Counted from the first letter of the stretch, positions 1 through 6,602 are shown. The stretch: 9,393 bases of DNA from Actinomycetes bacterium (GCA_025964635.1 JAOPYP010000157.1:1-9393); one strand, 5' to 3'. The notes: a model not told the origin generated them from the letters alone. Program-made: numbers and translations.

Positions 1-97
1 CGATCGCCGCCCGCGCCGCGCTCTTCAGCGAGACCAGGCCGGGATCGTTGATGAGAGGGCGGGGTATCTTCATCCGCTGCGGTCGTCCTACGGGCGG
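1..97. repeat. Left arm of 97-bp inverted repeat
   Basis: This stretch is the reverse complement of 299-395, matching at 96 of 97 positions by direct comparison; the only difference is A at 90 where the pairing base at 306 predicts C. Positions 1-89 are a perfect match. The arm touches the window edge, so its true length is unknown. Read on the minus strand from position 73 outward, it carries the same ATG and first 24 codons as the FUSC gene at 323, so it would be the start of a divergent duplicate if the DNA to the left continues the match. It could equally be an inverted chimera at a contig end. Confidence 0.9.
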
Positions 98-298
98 TGA
101 GCAGGGCCGTACCGGCTGTTGCCGGACCGCACAGGGCGCGCCTTCCGGTATACGATCGGGCCAACCAGGCCCAGATGCCGCAGAACGGCAGCGCAAGTCC
201 CGGGCCCGGCGACGAACACGGCCGCTGCCCGGCGGCGCGCATGGCCGCTGCCCGGCGGCCGCTCGGCCGGGTCAGGCGGCCTGGCCGTGGCAGGATGG
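98..298. other. Spacer between the inverted repeat arms, no gene seen
   Basis: This 201-bp loop lies between the repeat arms. Open frames cross it but have Arg/Pro/Gly-rich, low-complexity translations with no recognisable domain, and the downstream FUSC protein starts at 323, so I treat it as non-coding upstream sequence. It should hold the promoter for the FUSC gene, but no -35/-10 pair with acceptable spacing is convincing. A short imperfect tandem repeat lies at 220-259. Confidence 0.6.
220..259. repeat. Two direct copies of a 17-bp GC-rich motif
   Basis: The 17-mer GGCCGCTGCCCGGCGGC occurs at 220-236 and again at 243-259, a 23-bp period. It lies in the upstream region of the FUSC gene. 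It may be simple GC-rich slippage or a pair of protein-binding sites; nothing in the sequence decides between them. Confidence 0.6.
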
Positions 299-395
299 CC
301 GCCCGGAGGACGACCGCAGCGGATGAAGATACCCCGCCCTCTCATCAACGATCCCGGCCTGGTCTCGCTGAAGAGCGCGGCGCGGGCGGCGATCG
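299..395. repeat. Right arm of 97-bp inverted repeat
   Basis: This is the partner of 1-97. It covers the likely ribosome-binding region (GGAGGA at 305-310), the ATG at 323 and the first 24 codons of the FUSC gene. Because it includes real coding sequence that continues normally to the right, this arm is probably the original and the left arm the copy. Confidence 0.9.
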
Positions 396-2740
396 TGATG
401 CCCGCGGTCTTCGCGTTCGCCGACCAGGTGATCGGCCAGCCGCAGACCGCGCTGTTCGCCGCGTTCGGGTCGTTCGCCATGCTCGTGCTCGCCTCGTTCA
501 GCGGGCCGCCCCGGAGCCGGTTCACCGCCTACCTCTCGCTGGGGGTCAGCGGCGCGGTCCTGGTCCCGCTGGGCACCGCATGTTCCGGCAACGCCTGGAT
601 GGCCGCCGCGGCCATGGCCGTGGTCGGGTTCCTGATCCTGTTCTCCGGGGTCATCAACGGCTACTTCGCGGCCGGGGGCACGGCCGCGGTCCTGGTCTTC
701 GTGCTATCCGTCGCGGTGCCCGCGCCGGACTCGGCCATCGGCTTGCGGCTCGCCGGCTGGGGCCTCGCCGCGGGGGTCGGCCTCCTGGCCGTGATGCTGA
801 TCTGGCCGCCGCGGGAGCGCGCCACGCTGCGGGCGGACACCGCCCGGGGCTGCCTGGCGCTGGCCACAGTGGCCGATTCCATCTGCGGGGACATGCCCGC
901 CGAGGCCGCCAGCCTGGCTGCGGCGGGGGAGTCCATCACGGCCCTGCGGGGCCGGCTGACCGCCACCCCGCACCGGCCGACCGGGCCGACCCGGCCCACG
1001 GCGGCCCTCGCCGGGCTCATCGACGAGATGGGCTGGCTCTACCAGTCGCTGGAGATCATGGCCCGGTCGCCCGAAGGCGAGCTGTGCGTGGCCGAGAACA
1101 CCGCCGCGATCCGCGCGGTCGCCACCGTGCTCCGGGCCTCCGCCGGGGAACTCGAGGGGCGGCCAGACCTGTCCGGCCGCGACCAGGCGGGCAAGCAGCC
1201 CGTCCAGCGGCTGGAACGCGCCCGGGAGACGGCGGCCCAGATGCTGGCCCGGCGGGTCGCCGAACAGCCGCAGATCCCGGACGAGCAGGCGCTGCAGGCC
1301 CAGGTGGACCGCGGGTTCCGGGTGTACACGGCCTCCTACACCGCGCGCCAGATCGCCACGTACGCCCGCGCGGCCAGCCCCCACCCCGATGGGCCGCCCA
1401 TCGACGGGGTGCCCGGTCCCGCCGAGCTGGCCGCCGCCGCCACTGCCGCCGCAGCCTCCGCCGAGGCCGGCCCCGACCCGCTGACCGGCGAGGTTCCGGC
1501 CTCGCGCCGCTGGACCGGCTGGATGCGGTCCTGGCTGCTCGGCGCCGAAGGATTCACCGCGACCCACGCCGACTACCGGTCGGTCTGGTTCCGCAACAGC
1601 GTCCGCGGCGCGGTCGGCCTGGCCATCGCGGTGTTCATCGCCCAGAAATCCGGGCTCCAGCACTCGTTCTGGGTCGTGCTCGGCACCCTGTCGGTGCTGC
1701 GTTCCAACGCGCTGGGCACCGGCCGGTCGGTGATCAGCGCCCTGGCCGGGACGGCGGTGGGCATCGTCATCGGGGCCGCGATCCTCATCCCGCTGAAAGG
1801 CGATACCACCGTGCTCTGGGGGATCCTCCCGGTCGCGGTGCTGCTGGGGGCCTATGCGCCCCGGGTCATCTCGTTCGCCGCGGGCCAGGCCGCGTTCACC
1901 GTGGTCGTGCTGGTCCTGTTCAACATCATCCAGCCCACGGGCTGGAAGGTCGGGATCCTGCGGATCGAGGACGTCGCGGTCGGTTTCGCGATCAGCCTCG
2001 GGGTCGGGCTGGTGTTCTGGCCCCGCGGCGCGGCCGCGCTGCTCCGGCAGAACCTGGCCGCGGCCTACTCGCGGACCTCGGACTTCGTGGCGGCCATGGT
2101 GGAGCAGCTCAGCGGGCTGGACGGCGGCGCGAACCCGGGCCGGGCCGAGCTGGCCGCGACCTCGGCGGTGCACCGGCTCGACGACTCGTTCAGCCAGTAC
2201 CTGGCCGAGCGATCCGCCCAGCAGGTCGATCCCGAACGGGTGAGCCGCATGGTCGGCGGGGTGGCCAAAGTCCTGCGCGCGGGCCAGTCGCTGGCCGCCC
2301 TCAACGCGCTGGCCGACGGCCCACCGGTGCTGGGCCAGCCCCGGGACGACGACGGGGACCAGCCGCGCACGCAGCTGCCGGTCACCCCGGCGGGCACCCC
2401 GGAAAACGGGCGCAAACCCTGCGCGGACAACCTGGAGCAGAACGTGCTGGCCCTGCGGGCCTGGTTCGTGACGCTCGGCGACTCGCTGGTCAACGGCACC
2501 GCGGTGCCCCCGCCCGAGCACCGGGATCCGGCGGCCCGCAAGCGCCTCCTGCACTGCACCCGGACCGCCATCAGCGGCGGCCCGCCCGCGGTCGCCCGCA
2601 ACGCGCTGCTGGTCCTGTGGGCCAGTGAGCACCTGGACATGTTGTGGCGCCTCGAGGAGCGCCTGGGCCGTGCTCAGGAGCCGGCCCCGCCGGCCGCCGC
2701 CCGCCCGTCGGACGCGCCGGCCGCGGCCCCCGCCGACTGA
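323..2740 (+). CDS. FUSC family inner-membrane transporter (aromatic acid exporter-like)
   Basis: The 805-aa product has the two-module layout of YccS/YhcK-type FUSC proteins, a family linked to export of aromatic acids and other small compounds. Residues about 15-162 form an N-terminal block of hydrophobic segments ending in a WPPRER cap. Residues about 165-400 are a soluble helical region with an Ala-rich stretch near 366-382. Residues about 424-568 form the second membrane block, whose features (RGAVGLAIAVFIA, SFWVVLGTLSVLRSN, then an IEDVAVGF segment closing at FWPRG) are typical of the FUSC domain. A soluble tail of about 240 residues follows, ending in a Pro/Ala-rich run. I chose the ATG at 323 because the frame upstream encodes low-complexity Arg/Pro sequence; GGAGGA at 305-310 is a somewhat distant ribosome-binding site. 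The gene converges on serA. The substrate is unknown. The first 24 codons lie inside the inverted repeat. Confidence 0.88.
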   Translation: MKIPRPLINDPGLVSLKSAARAAIVMPAVFAFADQVIGQPQTALFAAFGSFAMLVLASFSGPPRSRFTAYLSLGVSGAVLVPLGTACSGNAWMAAAAMAVVGFLILFSGVINGYFAAGGTAAVLVFVLSVAVPAPDSAIGLRLAGWGLAAGVGLLAVMLIWPPRERATLRADTARGCLALATVADSICGDMPAEAASLAAAGESITALRGRLTATPHRPTGPTRPTAALAGLIDEMGWLYQSLEIMARSPEGELCVAENTAAIRAVATVLRASAGELEGRPDLSGRDQAGKQPVQRLERARETAAQMLARRVAEQPQIPDEQALQAQVDRGFRVYTASYTARQIATYARAASPHPDGPPIDGVPGPAELAAAATAAAASAEAGPDPLTGEVPASRRWTGWMRSWLLGAEGFTATHADYRSVWFRNSVRGAVGLAIAVFIAQKSGLQHSFWVVLGTLSVLRSNALGTGRSVISALAGTAVGIVIGAAILIPLKGDTTVLWGILPVAVLLGAYAPRVISFAAGQAAFTVVVLVLFNIIQPTGWKVGILRIEDVAVGFAISLGVGLVFWPRGAAALLRQNLAAAYSRTSDFVAAMVEQLSGLDGGANPGRAELAATSAVHRLDDSFSQYLAERSAQQVDPERVSRMVGGVAKVLRAGQSLAALNALADGPPVLGQPRDDDGDQPRTQLPVTPAGTPENGRKPCADNLEQNVLALRAWFVTLGDSLVNGTAVPPPEHRDPAARKRLLHCTRTAISGGPPAVARNALLVLWASEHLDMLWRLEERLGRAQEPAPPAAARPSDAPAAAPAD

Positions 2741-2777
2741 TCCCGGAAGTTCTTTCCGCAACGAAAACCGGGCCAGC

Positions 2778-2802
2778 GCCGGTGCCCCGCCCCGGCGCCG
2801 GC
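2778..2802. terminator. GC-rich hairpin between convergent genes
   Basis: GCCGGTGCC (2778-2786) pairs with GGCGCCGGC (2794-2802) around a 7-base loop, with one G-T wobble. It sits in the 71-bp gap between the stop of the FUSC gene and the stop of serA, where a shared bidirectional terminator is expected. There is no U-tract, which is common in actinobacterial terminators but lowers certainty. Confidence 0.55.
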
Positions 2803-2811
2803 CGCCCCGAG

Positions 2812-4068
2812 TCAGCTGGGGCGGGTGGTGCGCAGCCGGATCGTGACGTCCAGGCTGTCCAGGCTGGCCAGCATGTCGCCGGGGTACTCGGTGCCGATGT
2901 CGGTCAGCACGTAACCCAGCTCGTCCCGGGTGCCCAGCAGCTGGCCCTCGATGTTCGCGCCGTGCTCGGCGAGCAGCTGGTTGATGCTGGCCAGCACGCC
3001 GGGCACGTTGCGGTGCAGGTGCACCAGGCGGTGCGTGCCCGGGGTGTGCGGCAGCGCGACCCGCGGGAGGTTGACGCTCAGCGAGGTCGTGCCGCAGCTG
3101 ACGTAGTCGTGCAGCTTCCCGGCCACGAACTCGCCGATGTCCTGCTGTGCCTCCTCGGTGGAGCCGCCCACGTGCGGGGTGAGGATCACGTTGGGCAGGC
3201 CGCGCAGGTCGGAGTGGAACTCCTCGCCGCGGCTGCGCGGCTCCTCCGGGAACACGTCCACGGCCGCGCCGGCCAGGTGCCCGGACTCGATGTTGCGGCG
3301 CAGCGCCGCGTGGTCCACCACGAAGCCGCGGGACAGGTTCAGGAACAGGCTGCCCGGCTTCATGGCCGCGAACTCCGCCTCGCCGAACAGGCCGCTGTTT
3401 CCCGGCCGCCCGTCCACGTGCAGGGTGACCGCGTCGGAGATCTCCAGCAGCTCTTCCATGGTGCCGCAGCGCTGCGCGTTGCCCAGGGCCAGCTTGTCCG
3501 CGGTGTCGTAGAAGTACACGGTCATGCCGAGGCTCTCGGCCAGCACCGAGAGCTGGCCGCCGATATTGCCGTAGCCGATGATGCCCAGGCGGCGCCCGCG
3601 CACCTCGTGGCTGCCCGCCGCGGACTTGTCCCACAGTCCCGTGTGCATCTGCGCGTTCTTGTCGGTGAGCCGCCGGGTCAGGGCGATGATCTCGGCCAGG
3701 ACCAGCTCGACGACGCTGCGGGTGTTCGAGAAAGGGGCGTTGAACACGGCGATGCCGCGCCCGGACGCCGCGGCCAGGTTGATCTGGTTGGTGCCGATGC
3801 AGAACGCGCCGACTGCGAGGAGGTTCGGCGCGGCATCAAGGACCCGTTCGGTGACGTTCGTGCCGGACCGGATGCCGAGCACCTGGACGTCGCGGACCGC
3901 CTGGATCAGCTCGTCCTCGGTCAGGGCCCCGGCGCGCGTCTCCACCTGGTAGCCGGCCTTACTCAGCCGGGTGGCGGCATCGGGATGAATGTTCTCCAGC
4001 AGCAGGACACGGCCGTGCCCATCGGTGCGGTCCAGCGTCAACACCCTTCCCGTTTCGTCAGCAAACAC
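2812..4068 (-). CDS. serA: D-3-phosphoglycerate dehydrogenase
   Basis: It catalyses the first step of serine synthesis in the cytoplasm, oxidising 3-phosphoglycerate to 3-phosphohydroxypyruvate with NAD+. The 418-aa protein aligns along its length with E. coli SerA (410 aa): an FCIGTNQ motif near residue 89, the NAD-binding Rossmann glycines G165/G167/G170 in IIGYGNIG, and catalytic R247 (NLSRG), E276 (FPEEP) and H299 (TPHVGG). Residues about 346-418 form a C-terminal ACT domain. H352, N354 and N372 match the E. coli residues that bind inhibitory serine, so feedback inhibition is likely. This is the short ACT form, not the longer mycobacterial type with an extra intervening domain. The start is uncertain: GTG at 4068 lies 11 bp after the MerR-PP2C stop, while GTG at 4044 would give exactly 410 aa but has GGGAAGG directly abutting it. 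It is probably co-transcribed with the upstream phosphatase gene. Confidence 0.96.
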   Translation of the reverse strand: MFADETGRVLTLDRTDGHGRVLLLENIHPDAATRLSKAGYQVETRAGALTEDELIQAVRDVQVLGIRSGTNVTERVLDAAPNLLAVGAFCIGTNQINLAAASGRGIAVFNAPFSNTRSVVELVLAEIIALTRRLTDKNAQMHTGLWDKSAAGSHEVRGRRLGIIGYGNIGGQLSVLAESLGMTVYFYDTADKLALGNAQRCGTMEELLEISDAVTLHVDGRPGNSGLFGEAEFAAMKPGSLFLNLSRGFVVDHAALRRNIESGHLAGAAVDVFPEEPRSRGEEFHSDLRGLPNVILTPHVGGSTEEAQQDIGEFVAGKLHDYVSCGTTSLSVNLPRVALPHTPGTHRLVHLHRNVPGVLASINQLLAEHGANIEGQLLGTRDELGYVLTDIGTEYPGDMLASLDSLDVTIRLRTTRPS

Positions 4069-4079
4069 CGTTCACCAGC

Positions 4080-5327
4080 CTATTCGCCGGGCGGTGTGCC
4101 CGGGCCGGCGGCGAGTCCGGTGGCCTCCACGATGTCGGCGACCACGCAGGCGATGTTGTCCGGGCCGCCGCCGGAGTTGGCCAGGCCGATCAGCTCCCGC
4201 ACCGCCACCGCCGGCTCGGCCGCGCCGCGCAGGACCTGGTGGACACCGCCGGACGGCGCGACCGTGGTCAGCCCGTCCGAGCAGAGCAGGTAGCGGTCAC
4301 CGGGCCGGACATCATGCAGCGACAGGTCCGGCACGGCCGCCTGGGTGCCGTCCAGGGCGCGCAGCAGCAGGGCGCGCTCCGGGTGCGATCGGGCTTCCTC
4401 GGCGGTGAGCTGGCCCTGGTCGATCAGCGACTGCACGACCGTGTGGTCGTGGGTGATCTGGAACAGCTCGCCGCCGCGCAGCAGGTAGGCGCGGGTGTCG
4501 CCGACGTGGACCAGCGCCAGCTGGGAACCCGACCACAGCATGGCCGTCAGGGTGGTTCCGCTGCCCCGCTGGGCCGGGTCGGCGGCGGCGATGTCCTGCA
4601 CCGCCGCCTCGGCCTGCTCCACAGCCTGGGCCAGCGCGCTGAGCAGGTTCCCGGGGCCGGCGGCCCGTGCGGGCGCGGGGACCGCCGCTGCGGGCGGCGG
4701 GAGTACGGCCTGGGCAGGGTCCCCGGCCGGGCCGGGGTCCTCAGCCGGGCGGGAGTACCCGGCCGGCCCGGGTGCCGGGCCCGGCACCCGGGTCTCGAGG
4801 GTCTCGAGGGCCTCCAGGGACTTCAGCGCGTCGATGGCGGCGGCGCTGGCCCGGTCCCCGGCGTGGCCCATCCCGTCCGCGACCGCGAGCAGCCGGCCGC
4901 TCGCGTAGGCGGAGTCCTGGTTGACCGGGCGGCTGAGCCCGATGTCGGAGGCGGCGGCGCAGCGGATGGCGAGGGCGGCGCCGGGTGCGGTCATCACGGT
5001 TCCCTTCGCGGACAGGTAGGTGGCCAGGAAGGCGGCGAGGTCACGGCGGCTGGCCAGGTCGGCCTCGGCCTGGGCCCAGAACGCGGCCACCTCGGCGGCC
5101 GCGGCGGCCGGGGGCAGGTCGCAGACCACCCGGATCCGGGCCAGCGGCATGCCCAGCCGGCGCAGCCAGGCCACCAGCCGGGCCCGTTCCAGCTGGCCCG
5201 GCTCATACAGCCGGTAGCCGGAGTCCGGATCGACCCGCGCCGGGGTCAGCAGGCGCAGCTCGTCATACAGCCGCAACGCCTTGGGGGACAGGCGGGAGGC
5301 CCGGGCGAACTCCCCGATCGTCAGCAC
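4080..5327 (-). CDS. MerR-type DNA-binding domain fused to PP2C Ser/Thr phosphatase
   Basis: The 415-aa protein joins two families. Residues 1-70 are a MerR winged helix-turn-helix (LTIGEFARASRLSPKALRLYDE, then SGYRLYEP), and residues about 75-106 the helix by which MerR proteins usually dimerise. Residues about 117-400 are a PP2C/PPM metal-dependent phosphatase: RPVNQD (D138), DGMGH (D151; usually DGMGG), GSGTTLT (255-261), HVGDTRAY (D277), CSDGLT (D351) and GPDN (D390/N391). All metal-binding aspartates are present, so it should be active. A Pro/Ala/Gly-rich insert (about 181-226) interrupts the phosphatase after a repeated helix (LKSLEALETLET). The phosphatase occupies the place of a MerR effector-binding domain. 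The GTG start at 5327 has GGAAGGG at 5338-5344 and a MerR-like promoter upstream. It is followed by serA after 11 bp. I believe similar fusions occur in other actinomycetes, but I know of no characterised one; the substrate is unknown. Confidence 0.9.
   Translation of the reverse strand: MLTIGEFARASRLSPKALRLYDELRLLTPARVDPDSGYRLYEPGQLERARLVAWLRRLGMPLARIRVVCDLPPAAAAAEVAAFWAQAEADLASRRDLAAFLATYLSAKGTVMTAPGAALAIRCAAASDIGLSRPVNQDSAYASGRLLAVADGMGHAGDRASAAAIDALKSLEALETLETRVPGPAPGPAGYSRPAEDPGPAGDPAQAVLPPPAAAVPAPARAAGPGNLLSALAQAVEQAEAAVQDIAAADPAQRGSGTTLTAMLWSGSQLALVHVGDTRAYLLRGGELFQITHDHTVVQSLIDQGQLTAEEARSHPERALLLRALDGTQAAVPDLSLHDVRPGDRYLLCSDGLTTVAPSGGVHQVLRGAAEPAVAVRELIGLANSGGGPDNIACVVADIVEATGLAAGPGTPPGE
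4791..4826. repeat. Four 9-bp tandem repeats inside the MerR-PP2C gene
   Basis: Units GGTCTCGAG, GGTCTCGAG, GGCCTCCAG and GGACTTCAG follow each other with an exact 9-bp period. On the minus strand they encode the triplets LKS-LEA-LET-LET (residues 168-179), a leucine-spaced helix just before the Pro/Ala/Gly insert of the phosphatase domain. It looks like local in-frame expansion of a surface helix. Confidence 0.75.
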
Positions 5328-5354
5328 CGCCGTACCACCCTTCCGCCGTGTCCT

Positions 5355-5370
5355 CAGGCCGGGCGGCCTG
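5355..5370 (-). other. 6-bp-stem hairpin in the leader of the MerR-PP2C gene
   Basis: CAGGCC (5355-5360) pairs perfectly with GGCCTG (5365-5370) around a 4-base loop. It lies between the predicted transcription start (about 5378) and the ribosome-binding site (5338-5344), so it could influence translation, or be a second protein-binding dyad. In GC-rich DNA such stems also arise by chance. Confidence 0.35.
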
Positions 5371-5384
5371 CGCCCGTCGTCCCG

Positions 5385-5415
5385 ATCGTGAGGCTTCCCC
5401 CTGGGGCAAGGTCAA
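5385..5415 (-). promoter_or_regulatory. MerR-type promoter with 19-bp spacer and 17-bp operator dyad
   Basis: On the minus strand, TTGACC (5415-5410) serves as a -35 element and CACGAT (5390-5385) as a weak -10, separated by exactly 19 bp instead of the usual 17. Within that spacer and the edge of the -35 lies CTTGCCCCAGGGGGAAG (5410-5394), a dyad with one mismatched pair. Long spacers filled by a dyad are characteristic of promoters controlled by MerR-family proteins, which untwist the DNA to realign the elements. The downstream gene itself encodes a MerR domain, so autoregulation is the natural inference. The predicted start of transcription is near 5378, leaving a leader of about 50 nt. 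Confidence 0.7.
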
Positions 5416-5526
5416 CCCGGGCAGGGGTGGTGCCGCTGGGGACACCCGGGGCTCCCCGCCTCATCCGGGGCGGGGGGACCAGGCGGGGGAGGTTCTCGTT
5501 GCGGGAATTTTGGTTGTCGGGGTGGG

Positions 5527-6402
5527 TCAGGCCTCGGTGAGGCGGCGGGCGACGGTCGCGGCGTGGCCGGGATCCAGGATGATCGTGTAGTGGTTGGCGC
5601 CGGGCACGGTCTCCATGGCGAGCAGGGGGACCTGCGCCGCCCAGGCCTCGCACAGTTCCGGCGGGAGCATGCCCGGCGGCTGGCCGAACATGCCCGCGGG
5701 CGCGGTGAGCAGCCGGGCCGGGCTGGTCAGCCCGCGCAGCGCGGTACCCAGCCGTTCGCCGCTGCCCAGCAGTTCCCGGCCGTCGGCCCGGACCGCCTGC
5801 TCGGACACCCGGGAGCGCAGCACCCCGTCCTCGCCGGTCAGGTCGTAGCGCAGGTAGTCCTCCAGGTAGCCGTTCCAGGTGTCCTTCATGGCCGGGTGGG
5901 CCCGCCAGAAGTCGAAGTACGCCTCGACACTGGGGTACGTCTCGCGCAGCCGGACCAGCGCCGGGCCCAGGCCCGCGTCCAGCAGGGCGTCCAGGTCGGC
6001 GCCGCCGGGGACCGGCAGCGGCAGCCCCCCATCGACCAGCAGCAGCCCGCCGAACGTGCCCGGCTCCTGGTTGGCGATGAGCAGCGCCAGGGTGGCGCCG
6101 AGCGAGTGCCCGGCCAGCACCGGCTCCTCCAGCTCCAGGTGGGCCACCGTGGCCAGGACGTCCTCGAGGTGGCGGCCGAACCCGTACGGGCCGGGCAGGT
6201 GCGCGCTGTGCCCCCGGCCGCGCAGGTCCACGGCGAACAGGGACCACTCGGTGGGCAGGGCCTCGGCGACCGCCTCCCAGGCCATCGCCGAGGCGGTGAT
6301 GCCGTGCAGCGCCAGCGCCTGGCGCGGGCCACGGCCCCAGCGCAGCACCCGGAGGGTGCCGTCCGGCCGCGGTACGCCGATCTCTGCCGGGACGGTTTGC
6401 AC
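5527..6402 (-). CDS. Alpha/beta hydrolase fold enzyme
   Basis: The 291-aa protein has the order of an alpha/beta hydrolase: oxyanion-hole LHGITAS (residues 32-38), a VDLRGRGHS turn (58-66), the nucleophile elbow GHSLG with Ser100, and a C-terminal catalytic histidine in GANHYT (His271). The usual acid after strand 7 is not obvious: that place reads APAGMFGQ, without Asp. D124 (LVDGG, after strand 6) could serve instead, as in some families. A helical cap lies about 135-225. There is no signal peptide, so it is cytoplasmic; the substrate cannot be told. The GTG start at 6402 has an excellent AGGAGG at 6408-6413. It heads the minus-strand cluster but is separated from the MerR-PP2C gene by 199 bp containing that gene's own promoter, and is divergent from the restriction endonuclease gene. 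Confidence 0.88.
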   Translation of the reverse strand: MQTVPAEIGVPRPDGTLRVLRWGRGPRQALALHGITASAMAWEAVAEALPTEWSLFAVDLRGRGHSAHLPGPYGFGRHLEDVLATVAHLELEEPVLAGHSLGATLALLIANQEPGTFGGLLLVDGGLPLPVPGGADLDALLDAGLGPALVRLRETYPSVEAYFDFWRAHPAMKDTWNGYLEDYLRYDLTGEDGVLRSRVSEQAVRADGRELLGSGERLGTALRGLTSPARLLTAPAGMFGQPPGMLPPELCEAWAAQVPLLAMETVPGANHYTIILDPGHAATVARRLTEA

Positions 6403-6407
6403 GGGTT

Positions 6408-6413
6408 CCTCCT
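6408..6413 (-). promoter_or_regulatory. Strong ribosome-binding site of the hydrolase gene
   Basis: AGGAGG on the minus strand lies 5 nt before the GTG at 6402. It fixes this start over other in-frame candidates. Confidence 0.8.
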
Positions 6414-6444
6414 CGCCGTCCCGGTGGCCGCCGCGCTTCCCGGG

Positions 6445-6464
6445 TCCGCTGATCTCCGGTGATC
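6445..6464. repeat. Tandem 10-bp direct repeat upstream of the hydrolase
   Basis: TCCGCTGATC (6445-6454) is followed directly by TCCGGTGATC (6455-6464), 9 of 10 identical. It lies between the hydrolase start and its candidate -10, in the likely leader. It may be a small binding site or chance. Confidence 0.4.
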
Positions 6465-6482
6465 CGCTGTCGTGTCGCGTCC

Positions 6483-6488
6483 ACGGTA
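6483..6488 (-). promoter_or_regulatory. Candidate -10 element for the hydrolase
   Basis: TACCGT on the minus strand fits the actinobacterial TANNNT pattern and lies about 80 bp before the GTG. Upstream, TGAACT at a 16-bp spacing is a poor -35. This is a suggestion only. Confidence 0.3.
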
Positions 6489-6512
6489 CGTGCCGGTTGC
6501 GGGAAGTTCACG

Positions 6513-6529
6513 GCCTGGCCGGGCCAGGC
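6513..6529. promoter_or_regulatory. Perfect 17-bp palindrome, candidate operator
   Basis: GCCTGGCC-G-GGCCAGGC is perfectly symmetrical around position 6521. It lies between the two divergent candidate -10 elements (6483-6488 on the minus strand, 6534-6539 on the plus strand) and ends 5 bp before the latter, where a repressor would block the endonuclease promoter. Restriction-modification systems are often controlled at such sites by a controller protein or by the methyltransferase itself; no controller gene is visible here, so the binder is unknown. Confidence 0.55.
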
Positions 6530-6533
6530 TCGC

Positions 6534-6539
6534 TACGGT
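6534..6539 (+). promoter_or_regulatory. Candidate -10 element for the restriction endonuclease
   Basis: TACGGT fits TANNNT and lies 76 bp before the GTG at 6616. The nearest -35-like sequence, TTCACG at 6507-6512, would leave a 21-bp spacer, so the promoter is weak or regulated. A short GC hairpin (6547-6561) follows in the leader. Confidence 0.35.
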
Positions 6540-6602
6540 GACAGCGGCCCCGCCGCGGGGCGGGACCGGCGGGGAGCGGGCGGCCCCCGAGCCGGGTGGC
6601 CC

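Noticed and set aside
119..156. Possible promoter TTGCCG (119-124) with TACGAT (151-156) before the FUSC gene
   Set aside because: The spacing is 26 bp, too long for a normal sigma-70-type promoter, and no dyad fills it.
119..322. N-terminal extension of the FUSC protein from an ATG at 119
   Set aside because: The 68 extra residues are Arg/Pro/Ala-rich and fall upstream of the hydrophobic, family-like N-terminus at 323.
97..2628. 843-aa plus-strand open frame overlapping the transporter gene
   Set aside because: It is an Arg/Gly/Pro-rich shadow frame of 323-2740 with no recognisable domain, produced by GC bias.
704..3634. 976-aa minus-strand open frame, the longest in the window
   Set aside because: It runs antisense to the transporter and out of frame across serA; its translation is low-complexity, while serA in its own frame is unmistakable.
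2644..4293. 549-aa plus-strand open frame opposite serA
   Set aside because: Its sequence mirrors serA codons (Gln/Val/Gly-rich) and matches no family; it is an antisense shadow.
4239..5540. 433-aa plus-strand open frame opposite the MerR-PP2C gene
   Set aside because: Low-complexity antisense shadow; it also runs through the promoter of the opposite gene.
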